Shown here: positions 8,774 to 16,821 of the stretch, one piece after another
How positions within the stretch are numbered: the stretch's first letter is position 1
How the letters are laid out: each line of letters begins with the position of its first letter
From: JBGZEX01 sp041846495
GTDB lineage: Bacteria > Bacteroidota > Bacteroidia > Bacteroidales > Marinifilaceae
Reading direction: 5' to 3'
NCBI GenBank assembly: GCA_041846495.1
Contig: JBGZEX010000068.1
Coordinates: 1 to 17,012 of the forward strand
DNA length: 17,012 bases
Notes under the pieces: generated by a model
Databases searched by the model: none
The model's input: the letters and a program-made list of their open reading frames with translations, nothing else
What the model was told of the DNA's origin: nothing
Made by a program: the position numbers and the translations under genes

Positions 8774-10375
8774 TTATCGGGCGGTGATTATTTCTCTTAC
8801 GTTGTTTTTTAATCCGTCGTTATAATGCGATTCGGTATTGGGGATACGCAATACGTAATTGGGACTTCCGGCTTTCAGCACGTAGGTTTCGGTCGTATTC
8901 CAGGCGGAATACCATATGTGTTTCACTTCAGGCATTCCCTGACGACGCATATCCCAGAAACGCATGGCCTCTTCGAAGCATAATTCCCGGCGGCGTTCCG
9001 CTCGGATAAAGTCCAACAATTCGGCTGCGGTAGCAAAATCGGCCGTCGTTTTGTCCGCATATTCGGTTTTGGCGATGCGTCCGCTACGCAACATATTCAA
9101 TAAATCGAGGGCATCCTGACTTACGGTTTTCGTTTTTTGTACGTAAGCCTCGGCCAGATTCAACATGACTTCTACGCTTCGCCAGTTTTCCCGAAAAGTC
9201 TTTTCGTTCGGCATTTGGGCATCTGCATCGTAGCTGCGTCGGTATTTGCTCGGATAAGCATAATAGTATTCCATAGGTTTATCCTCTTCCCACGGGTGAA
9301 GGGCTTTTCTCGGAGGAATATCTTTTATGAACCAAGCCTGACGGCGCAAGTCTCCCTTTTCATAGGATTTCAAAAGCGAGTTTTCGCTGCTATGAGAAGT
9401 ACGGAATCCTAAAGCGTAAAAATGTCCGCTGAGGTAATCCGAAAGATAGTTGTATTTGGTGCTGTTATTTCCGAAAGTGAATATGATTTCTTTATTTACC
9501 TTTCCGTTCATGATGTAAAAAGATTCGGAATTTTTAGAAGCACCGAATAGTGTCGTATCCACATTATTCAAGTCGAATACGTAAGAGTGGCTTTTGAGGA
9601 ATAATTCGCTTATGTTTATGACTTCCTCCCATTTTTCCTGAAAAAGGGCAATGCGGGAAGCCAGAAACAGGATTGCGGGTCGGGTCAGCAAATGCTTGTT
9701 CCCCGGTACGTGGCTCTTCTCTATATAGATCATGGCTTTTCGGATATCTTCATTAATCAAATCGTATACCTCGCCGATGGAAGAGCGTTTTTTCGGTTTG
9801 ATGTCTACCTGTGGTCGGGTCCGGATGATGACTCCGGGTTTGTCCCGGTTGGCGGTGCTGTAAGGCAATGCATAAGTGTTTATCAGACACCAGTAGTGAT
9901 AGGCTCTCATGGCATAAGCCTGTGCCGCTAAATAGGCGTATTTTGTGGAATCGCCTTCTATCTTCATTCGAGGCAATGCGTCGATGATTACATTACAACC
10001 TAAAATATTAGAATAGCGTTTCGGCCAGAAAAAATCGGTAATACCTTTTTCTATATCTTCTTCCCATTTATAGGCGTGCAGACCTTCTCCTCCTTCGGAA
10101 CGATCGAAGGAATTCCGGTCGCGAATTTTTGCCGATTCGTGATCGGGATCTATTTCCAGACGCCCCATTTCCACATCGTCCGTCATTAGTTTGAACCAGG
10201 ATACGTCGCTGTTGAAACTCGAAGGGTAACCTTCGGCGTATAGCATGGGGTAATATTCGTCCACGGTTTTCGGAATCAATAAATCCTCCGAATCCGTTTC
10301 CAACCAATCGTTACATCCGAAACCGATAGCAATCAGCGTATAAATGCTTATTTTGTATAATTTTAATTTGCTCAT
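8774..10375 (-). CDS. SusD/RagB-like outer-membrane lipoprotein (SusD2)
   Basis: This 533-residue surface lipoprotein should form the lid of the SusC2 importer. The signal peptide ends in the lipobox GFG-Cys21 and is followed by NDWLETDSEDLL, the usual SusD opening with an acidic stretch after Cys. The TPR-like helical scaffold includes AYAMRAYHYWCLINTYALPY (153-172). NWRSVEVMLNLAEAY (397-411) leads to the hallmark FIRAERRRELCFEEAMRFWD (456-475). It ends with YVLRIPNTESHYNDG, the standard SusD C-terminal signature, so the protein is complete and of normal length. It begins 12 bases after the susC2 stop and the lipoprotein gene follows 10 bases after its own stop, so all are one transcript. 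The ligand is unknown. Confidence 0.96.
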   Translation of the reverse strand: MSKLKLYKISIYTLIAIGFGCNDWLETDSEDLLIPKTVDEYYPMLYAEGYPSSFNSDVSWFKLMTDDVEMGRLEIDPDHESAKIRDRNSFDRSEGGEGLHAYKWEEDIEKGITDFFWPKRYSNILGCNVIIDALPRMKIEGDSTKYAYLAAQAYAMRAYHYWCLINTYALPYSTANRDKPGVIIRTRPQVDIKPKKRSSIGEVYDLINEDIRKAMIYIEKSHVPGNKHLLTRPAILFLASRIALFQEKWEEVINISELFLKSHSYVFDLNNVDTTLFGASKNSESFYIMNGKVNKEIIFTFGNNSTKYNYLSDYLSGHFYALGFRTSHSSENSLLKSYEKGDLRRQAWFIKDIPPRKALHPWEEDKPMEYYYAYPSKYRRSYDADAQMPNEKTFRENWRSVEVMLNLAEAYVQKTKTVSQDALDLLNMLRSGRIAKTEYADKTTADFATAAELLDFIRAERRRELCFEEAMRFWDMRRQGMPEVKHIWYSAWNTTETYVLKAGSPNYVLRIPNTESHYNDGLKNNVREIITAR

Positions 10376-10387
10376 AATGAATTCCGT

Positions 10388-13300
10388 TTAAAATGAAAGA
10401 TCGAGACTTAGGCTGTAGGAGGGGAGTAAAGGGATATTGGCTTCCGGAGTCTCCGGATCCAGGCCCTTCCATTTTTTGTCCGCCCATACGTATAAGTTAG
10501 TAGCTTGAAATCTCAGTATAAGGGAGGTAAGCCCTATTCGTCGAATGTTTTTTTGCGGCATCGTATAACTTAGTCCTATTTGTCGCAAGCGCAGATAATC
10601 TCCTTTTGCAACACGGAGATCCGATAGATCGTAGAAATACGTGCAGTAGTCGAATCTTGCCAAATCTTCTTTGGAGACATTTCGCAGTCCGTCGGCGGCA
10701 AAATTTCCTGCAATTCTTGCATTGTAAAGTACGGGTATGTCGGTACGATTTTCATCTCCCGGTTTCCTCCAGCGATTTTTCCAGTCGGTGGAAACATTGG
10801 CCAGCGGATTGAATACCCTTGCTTTGTCTTTGTATACCCTCGGCAAACGTTTGACATTTCCGATACTGTAAGTGAAACCTATACTGAGGCTTACCAGGTT
10901 TTTGAACTTCAATTGAGTGTCGAAACCTCCGGAAAGATCCGGAAATATGGAGCCGCTTTGAATCAAAGCCATTCTTCTTTTATCTCCTTCGTGGTAAACC
11001 TTTCCGTCCTTGCCGTAAAATAGCGGATACCCGTCTTCGTGCATGAGACCGGCATAACGGAATGAGTACATAAGTCCTAATTTTTCTCTTTCTACGGCTA
11101 TATTGCCTTTAAGCATTTCGTCGATTTCTTCATCGGTATTATAAAAATCGCTGTTAGCCAAAGTGATTTTGCCGGTATTCCTGCCGAAATTCGCATTTAA
11201 ATCCCATTTTAACAATGAATGTTTCAAAATTTCTATATGGATATTTCCTTCTATACCCGAATTGGTCATTTCTCCGGCATTGATGTGCAAACGGTGCCGG
11301 CCGTTGGATGCGGCTACGGTTTTGTCCATAATCAGGTCCTCGGTATATTTTTTATATATATCGATGCTTCCCGATAGACGTCCCGAAAAGAAAGAAAAGT
11401 CGACGGCCGTATTCCAAGAGGAGGTTTTTTCCCAGCGTAAATCGGGATTCGGCAAGCGATAGATGTCGGATTGTTGTAAAGAAGAGGTAGGATCGATACC
11501 CTTGATTTTGAATATGAGATTGGGAGTGGCGTCGTCATGGATATTTCCCTGTACTCCATAGCTTCCTCTTAAAGCGATGAAGTTGTTATTCCTTATTCGC
11601 TCCGACCAAAAGGATTCGTTTGTAAGTATCCATTTCCCGGCGACCGACCAGGTCGGCAACCAGCGATATTTGGGGTTGCTGCCGAATTTGTTGGCTCCGT
11701 CCGAGCGGATATTGAAGTTCATTACGTAACGATTGGCATACATATAACTTGCAGAACCGAAGAATGAAGCTACACGGGAAATCGTATTCGTATTTACCGG
11801 CAAAAGCGCTCCCGTCGTAGCATAATTGTCCTTGAATTTTTGAGTGTATACCGGCATAAAACGTTCTCCGTATTCCGGAGTCCATCCGTAACCTTTTACG
11901 CCCGTTCCGGTATAACTCAAACTCCTTATTTCCGAGCCTGCATATAAGTTGAAATCGTGTCGTTCGTCGAGAAGTTTTTTATACTCGAAAGCATTGCGTA
12001 TCGTATATCCTTTTTTCCTGATGTTTTCCTGATGGAGTATTCCTCCGTAGGGTAGAGGGGAATCCCAATATTCGCTTTGATTTTCGTCGTATTCTTTATA
12101 GTTGTATTTCCGTATTTCGGCTATCGCATGGGATTTTGCGGTTTGCCATTCCCGTTGGGAGGTGGAAGAGCGATGGAAGGAAAATGTTCCCTGATAGGAA
12201 AAACCTTTCATCAATTTGATTTTCATGGTCAGCAATGCGGTGAATTTGTCGGAACAGGCTTGCTTGCCCGTATTTTCCAGTTCGTTGAATACGTTGTAAT
12301 CGTATCCTATCCCGTATTTGTACATATGGTAGGAACCGTCTTCATTATAAGGCAAAAGTGTTCGGGAGGTTTTGTATGCATAGGAGAAAGGATTTACTTT
12401 GGAATATCCCCGGTTGTCGATTGTATTATATTCTATCTTGGCCATTAAGTCGGAATATTTGCCTATTTTGAAATCGATTTTAGCTAAAGAAGTAAAACGT
12501 TCGCTCAGGGATTTTACGGCGCCGCCTTCATTTTTGTTATAACCGGCGGAAAAATAATACTTGGTATTTTCGCTGCCTCCCGACAGGCTTAACGTATGGG
12601 CATTGGTCACGGCATTGCGGAACAACTCTTTGAACCAGTCCGTATTCCGTTTTGCCATTTCCATAACCCGTATGCCGAAGTCTTCTTTGCTTATTCGTCT
12701 GTTTATCAATTCGTACAATAAACCTTCGTAAGAATCGGCGGGATTGAGGGATATACCGGGACCGTAGAGCAATCCGTCTTCGAATATCTCTTTCGAGAAC
12801 TGCATCCGTTCCGCCGAATTCATAAGATTGAAATTACGGTAGTCCGGCCGTTGGTTGACCATTAGTTCTCCATGATAGGAAATTACGGGTTTCCCCGTTT
12901 TTCCCTTTTTGGTAGTCAATACGATAACTCCGTTCGCAGCTTTCACTCCGTATATGGCCGTAGCCGAAGCGTCTTTGAGGACGGTAATCGATTCGATATC
13001 CTGAGGACTTATACCGGCGATGGCATTGCCGACGAGATATTGTGCATCCTCGCTGTTCAGATCGGAAGCGGTGATCGGAATGTCCTGTTCCAGGATCACT
13101 CCGTCTACCACCCATACGGGAGCTTTGTTTCCATTGATTGTGGATGTTCCCCGGATGCGGATTTTAGGTGTGCTCCCGGGTTCTCCAGAGGTGTTTATTA
13201 CCATCATTCCGGGAATTTTTCCCTGAAGCATTTGGTCGATGGAAGGAATACCGTTCATTTGTATATCTGTGACTTTTATTGTAGATACGGCGCTTGCAGA

Positions 13301-13990
13301 TTCTCTTTTATCCATGGTTTGATAACCCGTAACGACAACTTCGTCCAAATCCGAATCCGATATTTTCAAACGGATGGAAAAACTCCTTCTTTTGCCTATT
13401 TTTATTATTTGCGTTTGCATACCTACGAAAGAAACGACCAATTGCATCGATTCTATTTCCGAAACGGTGATTTCTTTGGCAAGAGACGAGAGATCCAAAG
13501 AAAAACTTCCATCGGTAAGCGAAGCACAACCGATGTGTTTTCGCTCTTTTAGAATGACGGTAGCTCCGGCTATTTCCACACCCGCTTCGTCCGTAATTTT
13601 CCCGCTTATCAGAATTTTTTCCTTTTGCTGTTGTTTTTTTTGTTTGGGTTTGATTATAATCATACCGTCGACAAATTCCCAGGAATAAGGCAAATCCCGG
13701 AGTACGATATCCAAAGCTTCACCTATTTCTTTTTTTCTCAAATCGGCACTGATGCGAATGTTGGAAGCAATCTCTTCTTCATTGTACATGAAATAGATTC
13801 CGGTTTTACTCCTGAATATTTTGAAAACCTCTCTTAAGGGAGTATTTTTAAGATTGGTATTCAGTTCTTGGGAAAATACTTCCCCGAACATCGGAAGGCT
13901 TAGAAATAAAACCGCAATCGAAGTCAGTTTAAATCTCAGCTTGAAATTTCGATAGAAAGAGTTCGAACTCCTTAGATAGATGTTTTTCAT
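10388..13990 (-). CDS. SusC/RagA-like TonB-dependent transducing importer with STN domain (SusC2)
   Basis: This 1200-residue importer is a paralogue of SusC1 with the same architecture. A signal peptide with a hydrophobic stretch about 22-35 is probably cleaved near FS40-Q. The STN domain spans about 44-115 (TPLREVFKIFRSKTGIYFMY). A Lys/Gln-rich linker (115-124) leads to a carboxypeptidase-regulatory-like domain about 127-208. A TonB-box-like DLDEVVVTGYQT lies near 214-225, and the plug about 226-363 carries PKIRIRGTSTI and DASATAIYGVKAANGVIVLT. The barrel runs to a C-terminal Phe (SLSLDLSF). The STN domain implies signalling to FecR2, whose gene ends 24 bases upstream of the ATG at 13990. 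The close overall likeness of plug motifs to SusC1 suggests duplication of an importer module. Substrate is not predictable, and no carbohydrate enzymes accompany it. Confidence 0.96.
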   Translation of the reverse strand: MKNIYLRSSNSFYRNFKLRFKLTSIAVLFLSLPMFGEVFSQELNTNLKNTPLREVFKIFRSKTGIYFMYNEEEIASNIRISADLRKKEIGEALDIVLRDLPYSWEFVDGMIIIKPKQKKQQQKEKILISGKITDEAGVEIAGATVILKERKHIGCASLTDGSFSLDLSSLAKEITVSEIESMQLVVSFVGMQTQIIKIGKRRSFSIRLKISDSDLDEVVVTGYQTMDKRESASAVSTIKVTDIQMNGIPSIDQMLQGKIPGMMVINTSGEPGSTPKIRIRGTSTINGNKAPVWVVDGVILEQDIPITASDLNSEDAQYLVGNAIAGISPQDIESITVLKDASATAIYGVKAANGVIVLTTKKGKTGKPVISYHGELMVNQRPDYRNFNLMNSAERMQFSKEIFEDGLLYGPGISLNPADSYEGLLYELINRRISKEDFGIRVMEMAKRNTDWFKELFRNAVTNAHTLSLSGGSENTKYYFSAGYNKNEGGAVKSLSERFTSLAKIDFKIGKYSDLMAKIEYNTIDNRGYSKVNPFSYAYKTSRTLLPYNEDGSYHMYKYGIGYDYNVFNELENTGKQACSDKFTALLTMKIKLMKGFSYQGTFSFHRSSTSQREWQTAKSHAIAEIRKYNYKEYDENQSEYWDSPLPYGGILHQENIRKKGYTIRNAFEYKKLLDERHDFNLYAGSEIRSLSYTGTGVKGYGWTPEYGERFMPVYTQKFKDNYATTGALLPVNTNTISRVASFFGSASYMYANRYVMNFNIRSDGANKFGSNPKYRWLPTWSVAGKWILTNESFWSERIRNNNFIALRGSYGVQGNIHDDATPNLIFKIKGIDPTSSLQQSDIYRLPNPDLRWEKTSSWNTAVDFSFFSGRLSGSIDIYKKYTEDLIMDKTVAASNGRHRLHINAGEMTNSGIEGNIHIEILKHSLLKWDLNANFGRNTGKITLANSDFYNTDEEIDEMLKGNIAVEREKLGLMYSFRYAGLMHEDGYPLFYGKDGKVYHEGDKRRMALIQSGSIFPDLSGGFDTQLKFKNLVSLSIGFTYSIGNVKRLPRVYKDKARVFNPLANVSTDWKNRWRKPGDENRTDIPVLYNARIAGNFAADGLRNVSKEDLARFDYCTYFYDLSDLRVAKGDYLRLRQIGLSYTMPQKNIRRIGLTSLILRFQATNLYVWADKKWKGLDPETPEANIPLLPSYSLSLDLSF

Positions 13991-14014
13991 TTACGATTTG
14001 TTTTTGATTTTTAT

Positions 14015-15133
14015 TCAATTTATTGTATATACGGTTTTTGATTTTCTTTGAAAACGTACATCCGTCGTTTTGCCGATAATATGCAAAAGGGTGTCGATGG
14101 GCATGTCTTTTTTTAATACTCCCGTAAATCGGCGGTCTTTGGTATTTTCTCGGGCAAATTCGAAATTTATGTCATACCAGCGAGTCAAATGAAGGGCGAT
14201 TTGCTCCAAACGCATATTTTCGAATTCGAATATACCCTTCCTCCACGAAATGTATTGTTCCGCTCTTACTTGCATGGAAGCGATTTTGCCGTTTTTCTTG
14301 TTTACAAAAACCTGATCCGCCGGTTTTAAGTCTATTGTCGTTCCTTTATATTCGACTTGTGCACTACCGCTTACTAAGGTAGTGACGAAAACGTCTTCTT
14401 CCGGATAAGCCGTTACGTTGAACGAGGTTCCGAGATCGCGGATGAGCAAGTCTTCCGCATGGATGACGAAAGGCGAATCGGAATGTGCCACTTCGAAAAA
14501 TAATTCTCCGGACATCCAAACTTCCCGGATTTCCCTGTTGAAATCATGAGAGAATTTTAAGTCGGAACCGGAATTCATCCATACTTTCGTACCGTCGGCA
14601 AGCGTTAAGTAATAGGTACATCCGTACGGTACCCGTATCGTGGTACAGTCCCGGGCAAGACAAACAGGATTTTCCCCGGATTTTCCTTCGGATGTGTCGC
14701 AAAATAATGCATAGGATTTTCCATTCGTAGTTTTTATGCAAATTTCGGATTCCAAATGAACAATACCTTGCTCCGAAACCATGATTGCCATCGTACGTCC
14801 CGGCAGGATTTCTTCATCCGGCGAAGGAGTGGATGTTTTCAAATATAGAAAAATCGAGATTGAAATCACGATCGAAGCAGCTACGGTACGTCGGAGGATA
14901 AGAAGGATATGTCTTAGTTTACGTTTTCTTTCCAAATGTTTCCAAGCAGTTGTTTTATCGATATCTTTCAATACGGCTAAACGTACATAGCGGAAAGCCT
15001 CTACCTCTTGTATGAATTTTTTGCGATTTTCTTCATTTTCATTTATATATGCGGATAATTCTTCCGCACCTTTTTTGTCTAATACTCCCCGGACATAATC
15101 TGCCGTTAAATCTTCAAAATTCTTATGCTCCAT
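14015..15133 (-). CDS. FecR-family anti-sigma factor, DUF4974-type C-terminus, cysteine-rich periplasmic part (FecR2)
   Basis: This 372-residue single-pass inner-membrane sigma regulator has a cytoplasmic part about 1-82, including the basic stretch HLERKRKLRH before the membrane. The transmembrane helix is about 83-98 (TVAASIVISISIFLYL). The periplasmic FecR domain spans about 166-262, with LADGTKVWMNSGSDLKFS, SGELFFEVAHSDSPFVI and GTSFNV. The DUF4974-type, STN-like C-terminal domain is about 300-371 (GIFEFENMRLEQIALHLTRW). It likely receives the signal from the STN domain of SusC2 and controls the ECF sigma factor encoded upstream at 15289-15888. It carries four cysteines in 28 residues just before and inside the FecR domain (145, 158, 163, 172), whereas FecR1 has none there. 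The same operon encodes a periplasmic thioredoxin-like protein. Confidence 0.94.
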   Translation of the reverse strand: MEHKNFEDLTADYVRGVLDKKGAEELSAYINENEENRKKFIQEVEAFRYVRLAVLKDIDKTTAWKHLERKRKLRHILLILRRTVAASIVISISIFLYLKTSTPSPDEEILPGRTMAIMVSEQGIVHLESEICIKTTNGKSYALFCDTSEGKSGENPVCLARDCTTIRVPYGCTYYLTLADGTKVWMNSGSDLKFSHDFNREIREVWMSGELFFEVAHSDSPFVIHAEDLLIRDLGTSFNVTAYPEEDVFVTTLVSGSAQVEYKGTTIDLKPADQVFVNKKNGKIASMQVRAEQYISWRKGIFEFENMRLEQIALHLTRWYDINFEFARENTKDRRFTGVLKKDMPIDTLLHIIGKTTDVRFQRKSKTVYTIN

Positions 15134-15288
15134 ATATTGTCGGATTCGTCTATTATAATATTCCCGAGTTGATAAAAATAGGCGAATAAAAAATGCAATA
15201 TTATGTTAATATAATAAAAAGCCGTATGAATTTAAACTCGGGGAATGTTTGAAATAAGCCAAGTCGATTTTGGGATAAACGATTTTGC
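15134..15288. promoter_or_regulatory. AT-rich regulatory gap between sigma1 and fecR2, with an inverted CCCGAGTT/AACTCGGG pair
   Basis: This 155-base gap holds no gene and no clear hairpin-plus-T-run, so sigma1 transcripts may continue into fecR2. CCCGAGTT at 15163-15170 and its exact reverse complement AACTCGGG at 15235-15242 face each other 64 bases apart. The same octamer recurs in the sigma2/sigma3 divergent gap at 16620-16627. No TAnnTTTG match is seen on the minus strand. The gap is where an ECF-dependent promoter for fecR2 would be expected, but no box can be fixed. Confidence 0.35.
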
Positions 15289-15888
15289 TCAGTGTAGAGA
15301 TATTGAAGAACAGAAATATCGTTTTAATAAACCGGAGATTGCAAAAAATAAAATCGGATGTCCGAATTCTTTCCGTAACTTGCGGACGGCCCGTATATAA
15401 TGAGTCTTGACGGTATTTACGGATATATTCAATATGTTGCCGACCTCTTTATAGGATTTGCCTTCGAATACGATTAACTCGAAAACCGACCGGGATTTTT
15501 CCGGCAGTTTTTTTACGGACATATTCAATTGAGTCACTATTTTCATAAGGTTTTCATCTTCATATAAATTATTTGCATTTTCTAAATGCTCGGCATAAAA
15601 TTCCACATCTTCCAGCCATATGTTACCTGCTTTATATTTCCGTTTAAGGGATAATTTGCTTACGGCTCCGGCAAGATAGGATTTTACGGAACCTTCGAAC
15701 GGCTTGTTTTTTTTATTTTCCCAAAATGCGATAAATACATCTTGGACAACATCCTCCGCATCCGCAATATTTTCGAAATACCTTAAGGCATATGCACATA
15801 AAGGACGGTAATACCGTTCGAACATTAATTGCATCGCTTTCGGATCTCCCCTTCCTATATATGTGGTTATTTCCTTTTCTTCCGGCAT
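15289..15888 (-). CDS. ECF-type RNA polymerase sigma factor (sigma1)
   Basis: This 199-residue sigma-70 family protein contains only regions 2 and 4, as ECF factors do. Region 2 spans about 20-87: FERYYRPLCAYALRYFEN, then the core-binding DAEDVVQDVFIAFWENK at 43-59, then promoter-melting KSYLAGAVSKLSLKRKYK. Region 4 spans about 122-175: LPEKSRSVFELIVFEGKSYK, then a helix-turn-helix with EVGNILNISVNTVKTHYIRA binding the -35 element. A short hydrophobic tail follows (PILFFAISGLL), as is common in Bacteroidota ECF proteins. It starts at ATG 15888, 55 bases after the sigma2 stop, and lies directly upstream of fecR2, so it is the natural partner of FecR2. Function in RNA polymerase redirection is known for the family; the pairing is inferred from position. 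Confidence 0.95.
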   Translation of the reverse strand: MPEEKEITTYIGRGDPKAMQLMFERYYRPLCAYALRYFENIADAEDVVQDVFIAFWENKKNKPFEGSVKSYLAGAVSKLSLKRKYKAGNIWLEDVEFYAEHLENANNLYEDENLMKIVTQLNMSVKKLPEKSRSVFELIVFEGKSYKEVGNILNISVNTVKTHYIRAVRKLRKEFGHPILFFAISGLLKRYFCSSISLH

Positions 15889-15910
15889 CGAATGTTATTT
15901 ACCTTGTTTT

Positions 15911-15918
15911 CAAACTTA
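15911..15918 (-). promoter_or_regulatory. Candidate housekeeping -7 box for sigma1
   Basis: On the minus strand this reads TAAGTTTG, an exact match to the Bacteroidota primary-sigma -7 consensus TAnnTTTG. It lies 22 bases upstream of the sigma1 ATG, in the gap after the sigma2 stop, and is followed by an AAGG that might aid ribosome binding. No TTTG -33 element is visible at the usual spacing, so the match is partial. It would let sigma1 be transcribed apart from sigma2. Confidence 0.35.
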
Positions 15919-15943
15919 GAATTTAATGTTTTATTCGTTATGG

Positions 15944-16576
15944 TTATCTTAAATGTTGTAAATTGTTTTTCGTAAGGCCTAGCCTTGTCTTTAGATTACC
16001 GCAGGACGCGGCATCGTATCGAAAGAAAGAAAGAGAGAGATTTTTATATGTGTGAAATAAGAATAATACGATTTTATTTTCCAATTCATTCCTCAAAGAA
16101 CGTAGAGCTCTTGTTATATGAGTTTTTACGGTGTTCGTACTAATACCTAATTCCATTGCGGCTTCTTTGTATTTTTTTCCTTCCATAATGCATTTTTCGA
16201 TTACCTCCCGTTGCTTGGCAGGGAGTTCCTTGAATTTGATTTCCAATCGGCTCAATTGTTTTTCGTAAGACTCGAATTCGTCTTCCGCATACCGCCGTAA
16301 GGTTTCGGATAGGGATTCTTTGTTGTTGCATTCCACTTTCAAATGTCTTAGATAGTTCAGAGCATGATTTTGGGCAATTGTAAACAAATAGGATTTTACG
16401 GATTTGGATTCATCCAGTTTATTCCGGTTATTCCATAAACTCAGGAATGCATCGTGTACGATGTCTTTGACCGTATCTTCATCCTTTACGTAATTATATA
16501 CGAATCCCGTAAGATTTTCGAAATGTCTTTCAAAAAGCCGTTCGAGCCATTTTGTATTAAAAAGATTATTGCCCAT
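15944..16576 (-). CDS. ECF-type RNA polymerase sigma factor (sigma2)
   Basis: This 210-residue ECF sigma factor starts from ATG 16576. The frame also opens at a TTG eight codons upstream (16600), but the ATG is preferred. Region 2 covers about 11-78: LERLFERHFENLTGFVYNYV, then DTVKDIVHDAFLSLWNNR at 34-51, then KSYLFTIAQNHALNYLRHLK at 61-80. Region 4 covers about 108-161: FKELPAKQREVIEKCIMEGK, then the helix-turn-helix YKEAAMELGISTNTVKTHIT at 136-155. The C-terminal tail is longer than in sigma1: a hydrophobic stretch (KIVLFLFHTYKNLSLSFF) and then about 25 polar and basic residues. No anti-sigma gene is adjacent, since sigma1 lies downstream. It is a candidate partner for the sigma-less FecR1, by inference only. 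Confidence 0.94.
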   Translation of the reverse strand: MGNNLFNTKWLERLFERHFENLTGFVYNYVKDEDTVKDIVHDAFLSLWNNRNKLDESKSVKSYLFTIAQNHALNYLRHLKVECNNKESLSETLRRYAEDEFESYEKQLSRLEIKFKELPAKQREVIEKCIMEGKKYKEAAMELGISTNTVKTHITRALRSLRNELENKIVLFLFHTYKNLSLSFFRYDAASCGNLKTRLGLTKNNLQHLR

Positions 16577-16821
16577 TGGAATTTCTATATATTTTGACAA
16601 AAATAAAATTTTATTTCAAAACTCGGGATGAGGATTGGAATATATTTGATTTTACATTTAATGGGGAATTTATACGGCAGGATAAAAATCCGCTTATATT
16701 TTTACTTTTACCGGAATTTAATATATTTGTATGATAATAATATGTTTTTAGGAATTTGAATGAATTCCGATAAAGATACCGGGTTGTAACTGTCTGTGGT
16801 AATTTTAGGGATTTTATACAT
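16577..16821. promoter_or_regulatory. Divergent intergenic region between sigma2 (-) and sigma3 (+)
   Basis: This 245-base AT-rich gap should carry both promoters. On the minus strand TATTTTTG (16605-16598) fits TAnnTTTG and lies about 21 bases from the sigma2 ATG. On the plus strand TATATTTG occurs at 16641-16648 and 16722-16729; the latter would give a leader of about 85 bases to sigma3. None has a convincing -33 TTTG at normal spacing, and such matches are expected by chance in AT-rich DNA. AACTCGGG at 16620-16627 repeats the octamer found upstream of fecR2. A small inverted repeat, GGAATT (16751-16756) with AATTCC (16763-16768), lies in the presumed sigma3 leader. Short open frames here look non-coding. 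Confidence 0.35.

Noticed and set aside
12872..13552. 226-codon open frame on the plus strand opposite susC2
   Set aside because: It is antisense to the conserved plug and N-terminal domain coding region of susC2. Its composition has no domain-like pattern, and similar antisense frames occur opposite susC1. It is a by-product of codon bias.
15976..15988. Short palindrome AAGGC-CTA-GCCTT near the end of sigma2
   Set aside because: The stem is only 5 bp, it lies within coding sequence and has no following T-run, so it is not a credible terminator.
16577..16600. TTG start at 16600 for sigma2, eight codons upstream of the ATG
   Set aside because: The ATG at 16576 gives a normal ECF N-terminus. 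The additional residues add no homology, and the TTG overlaps a possible promoter box.
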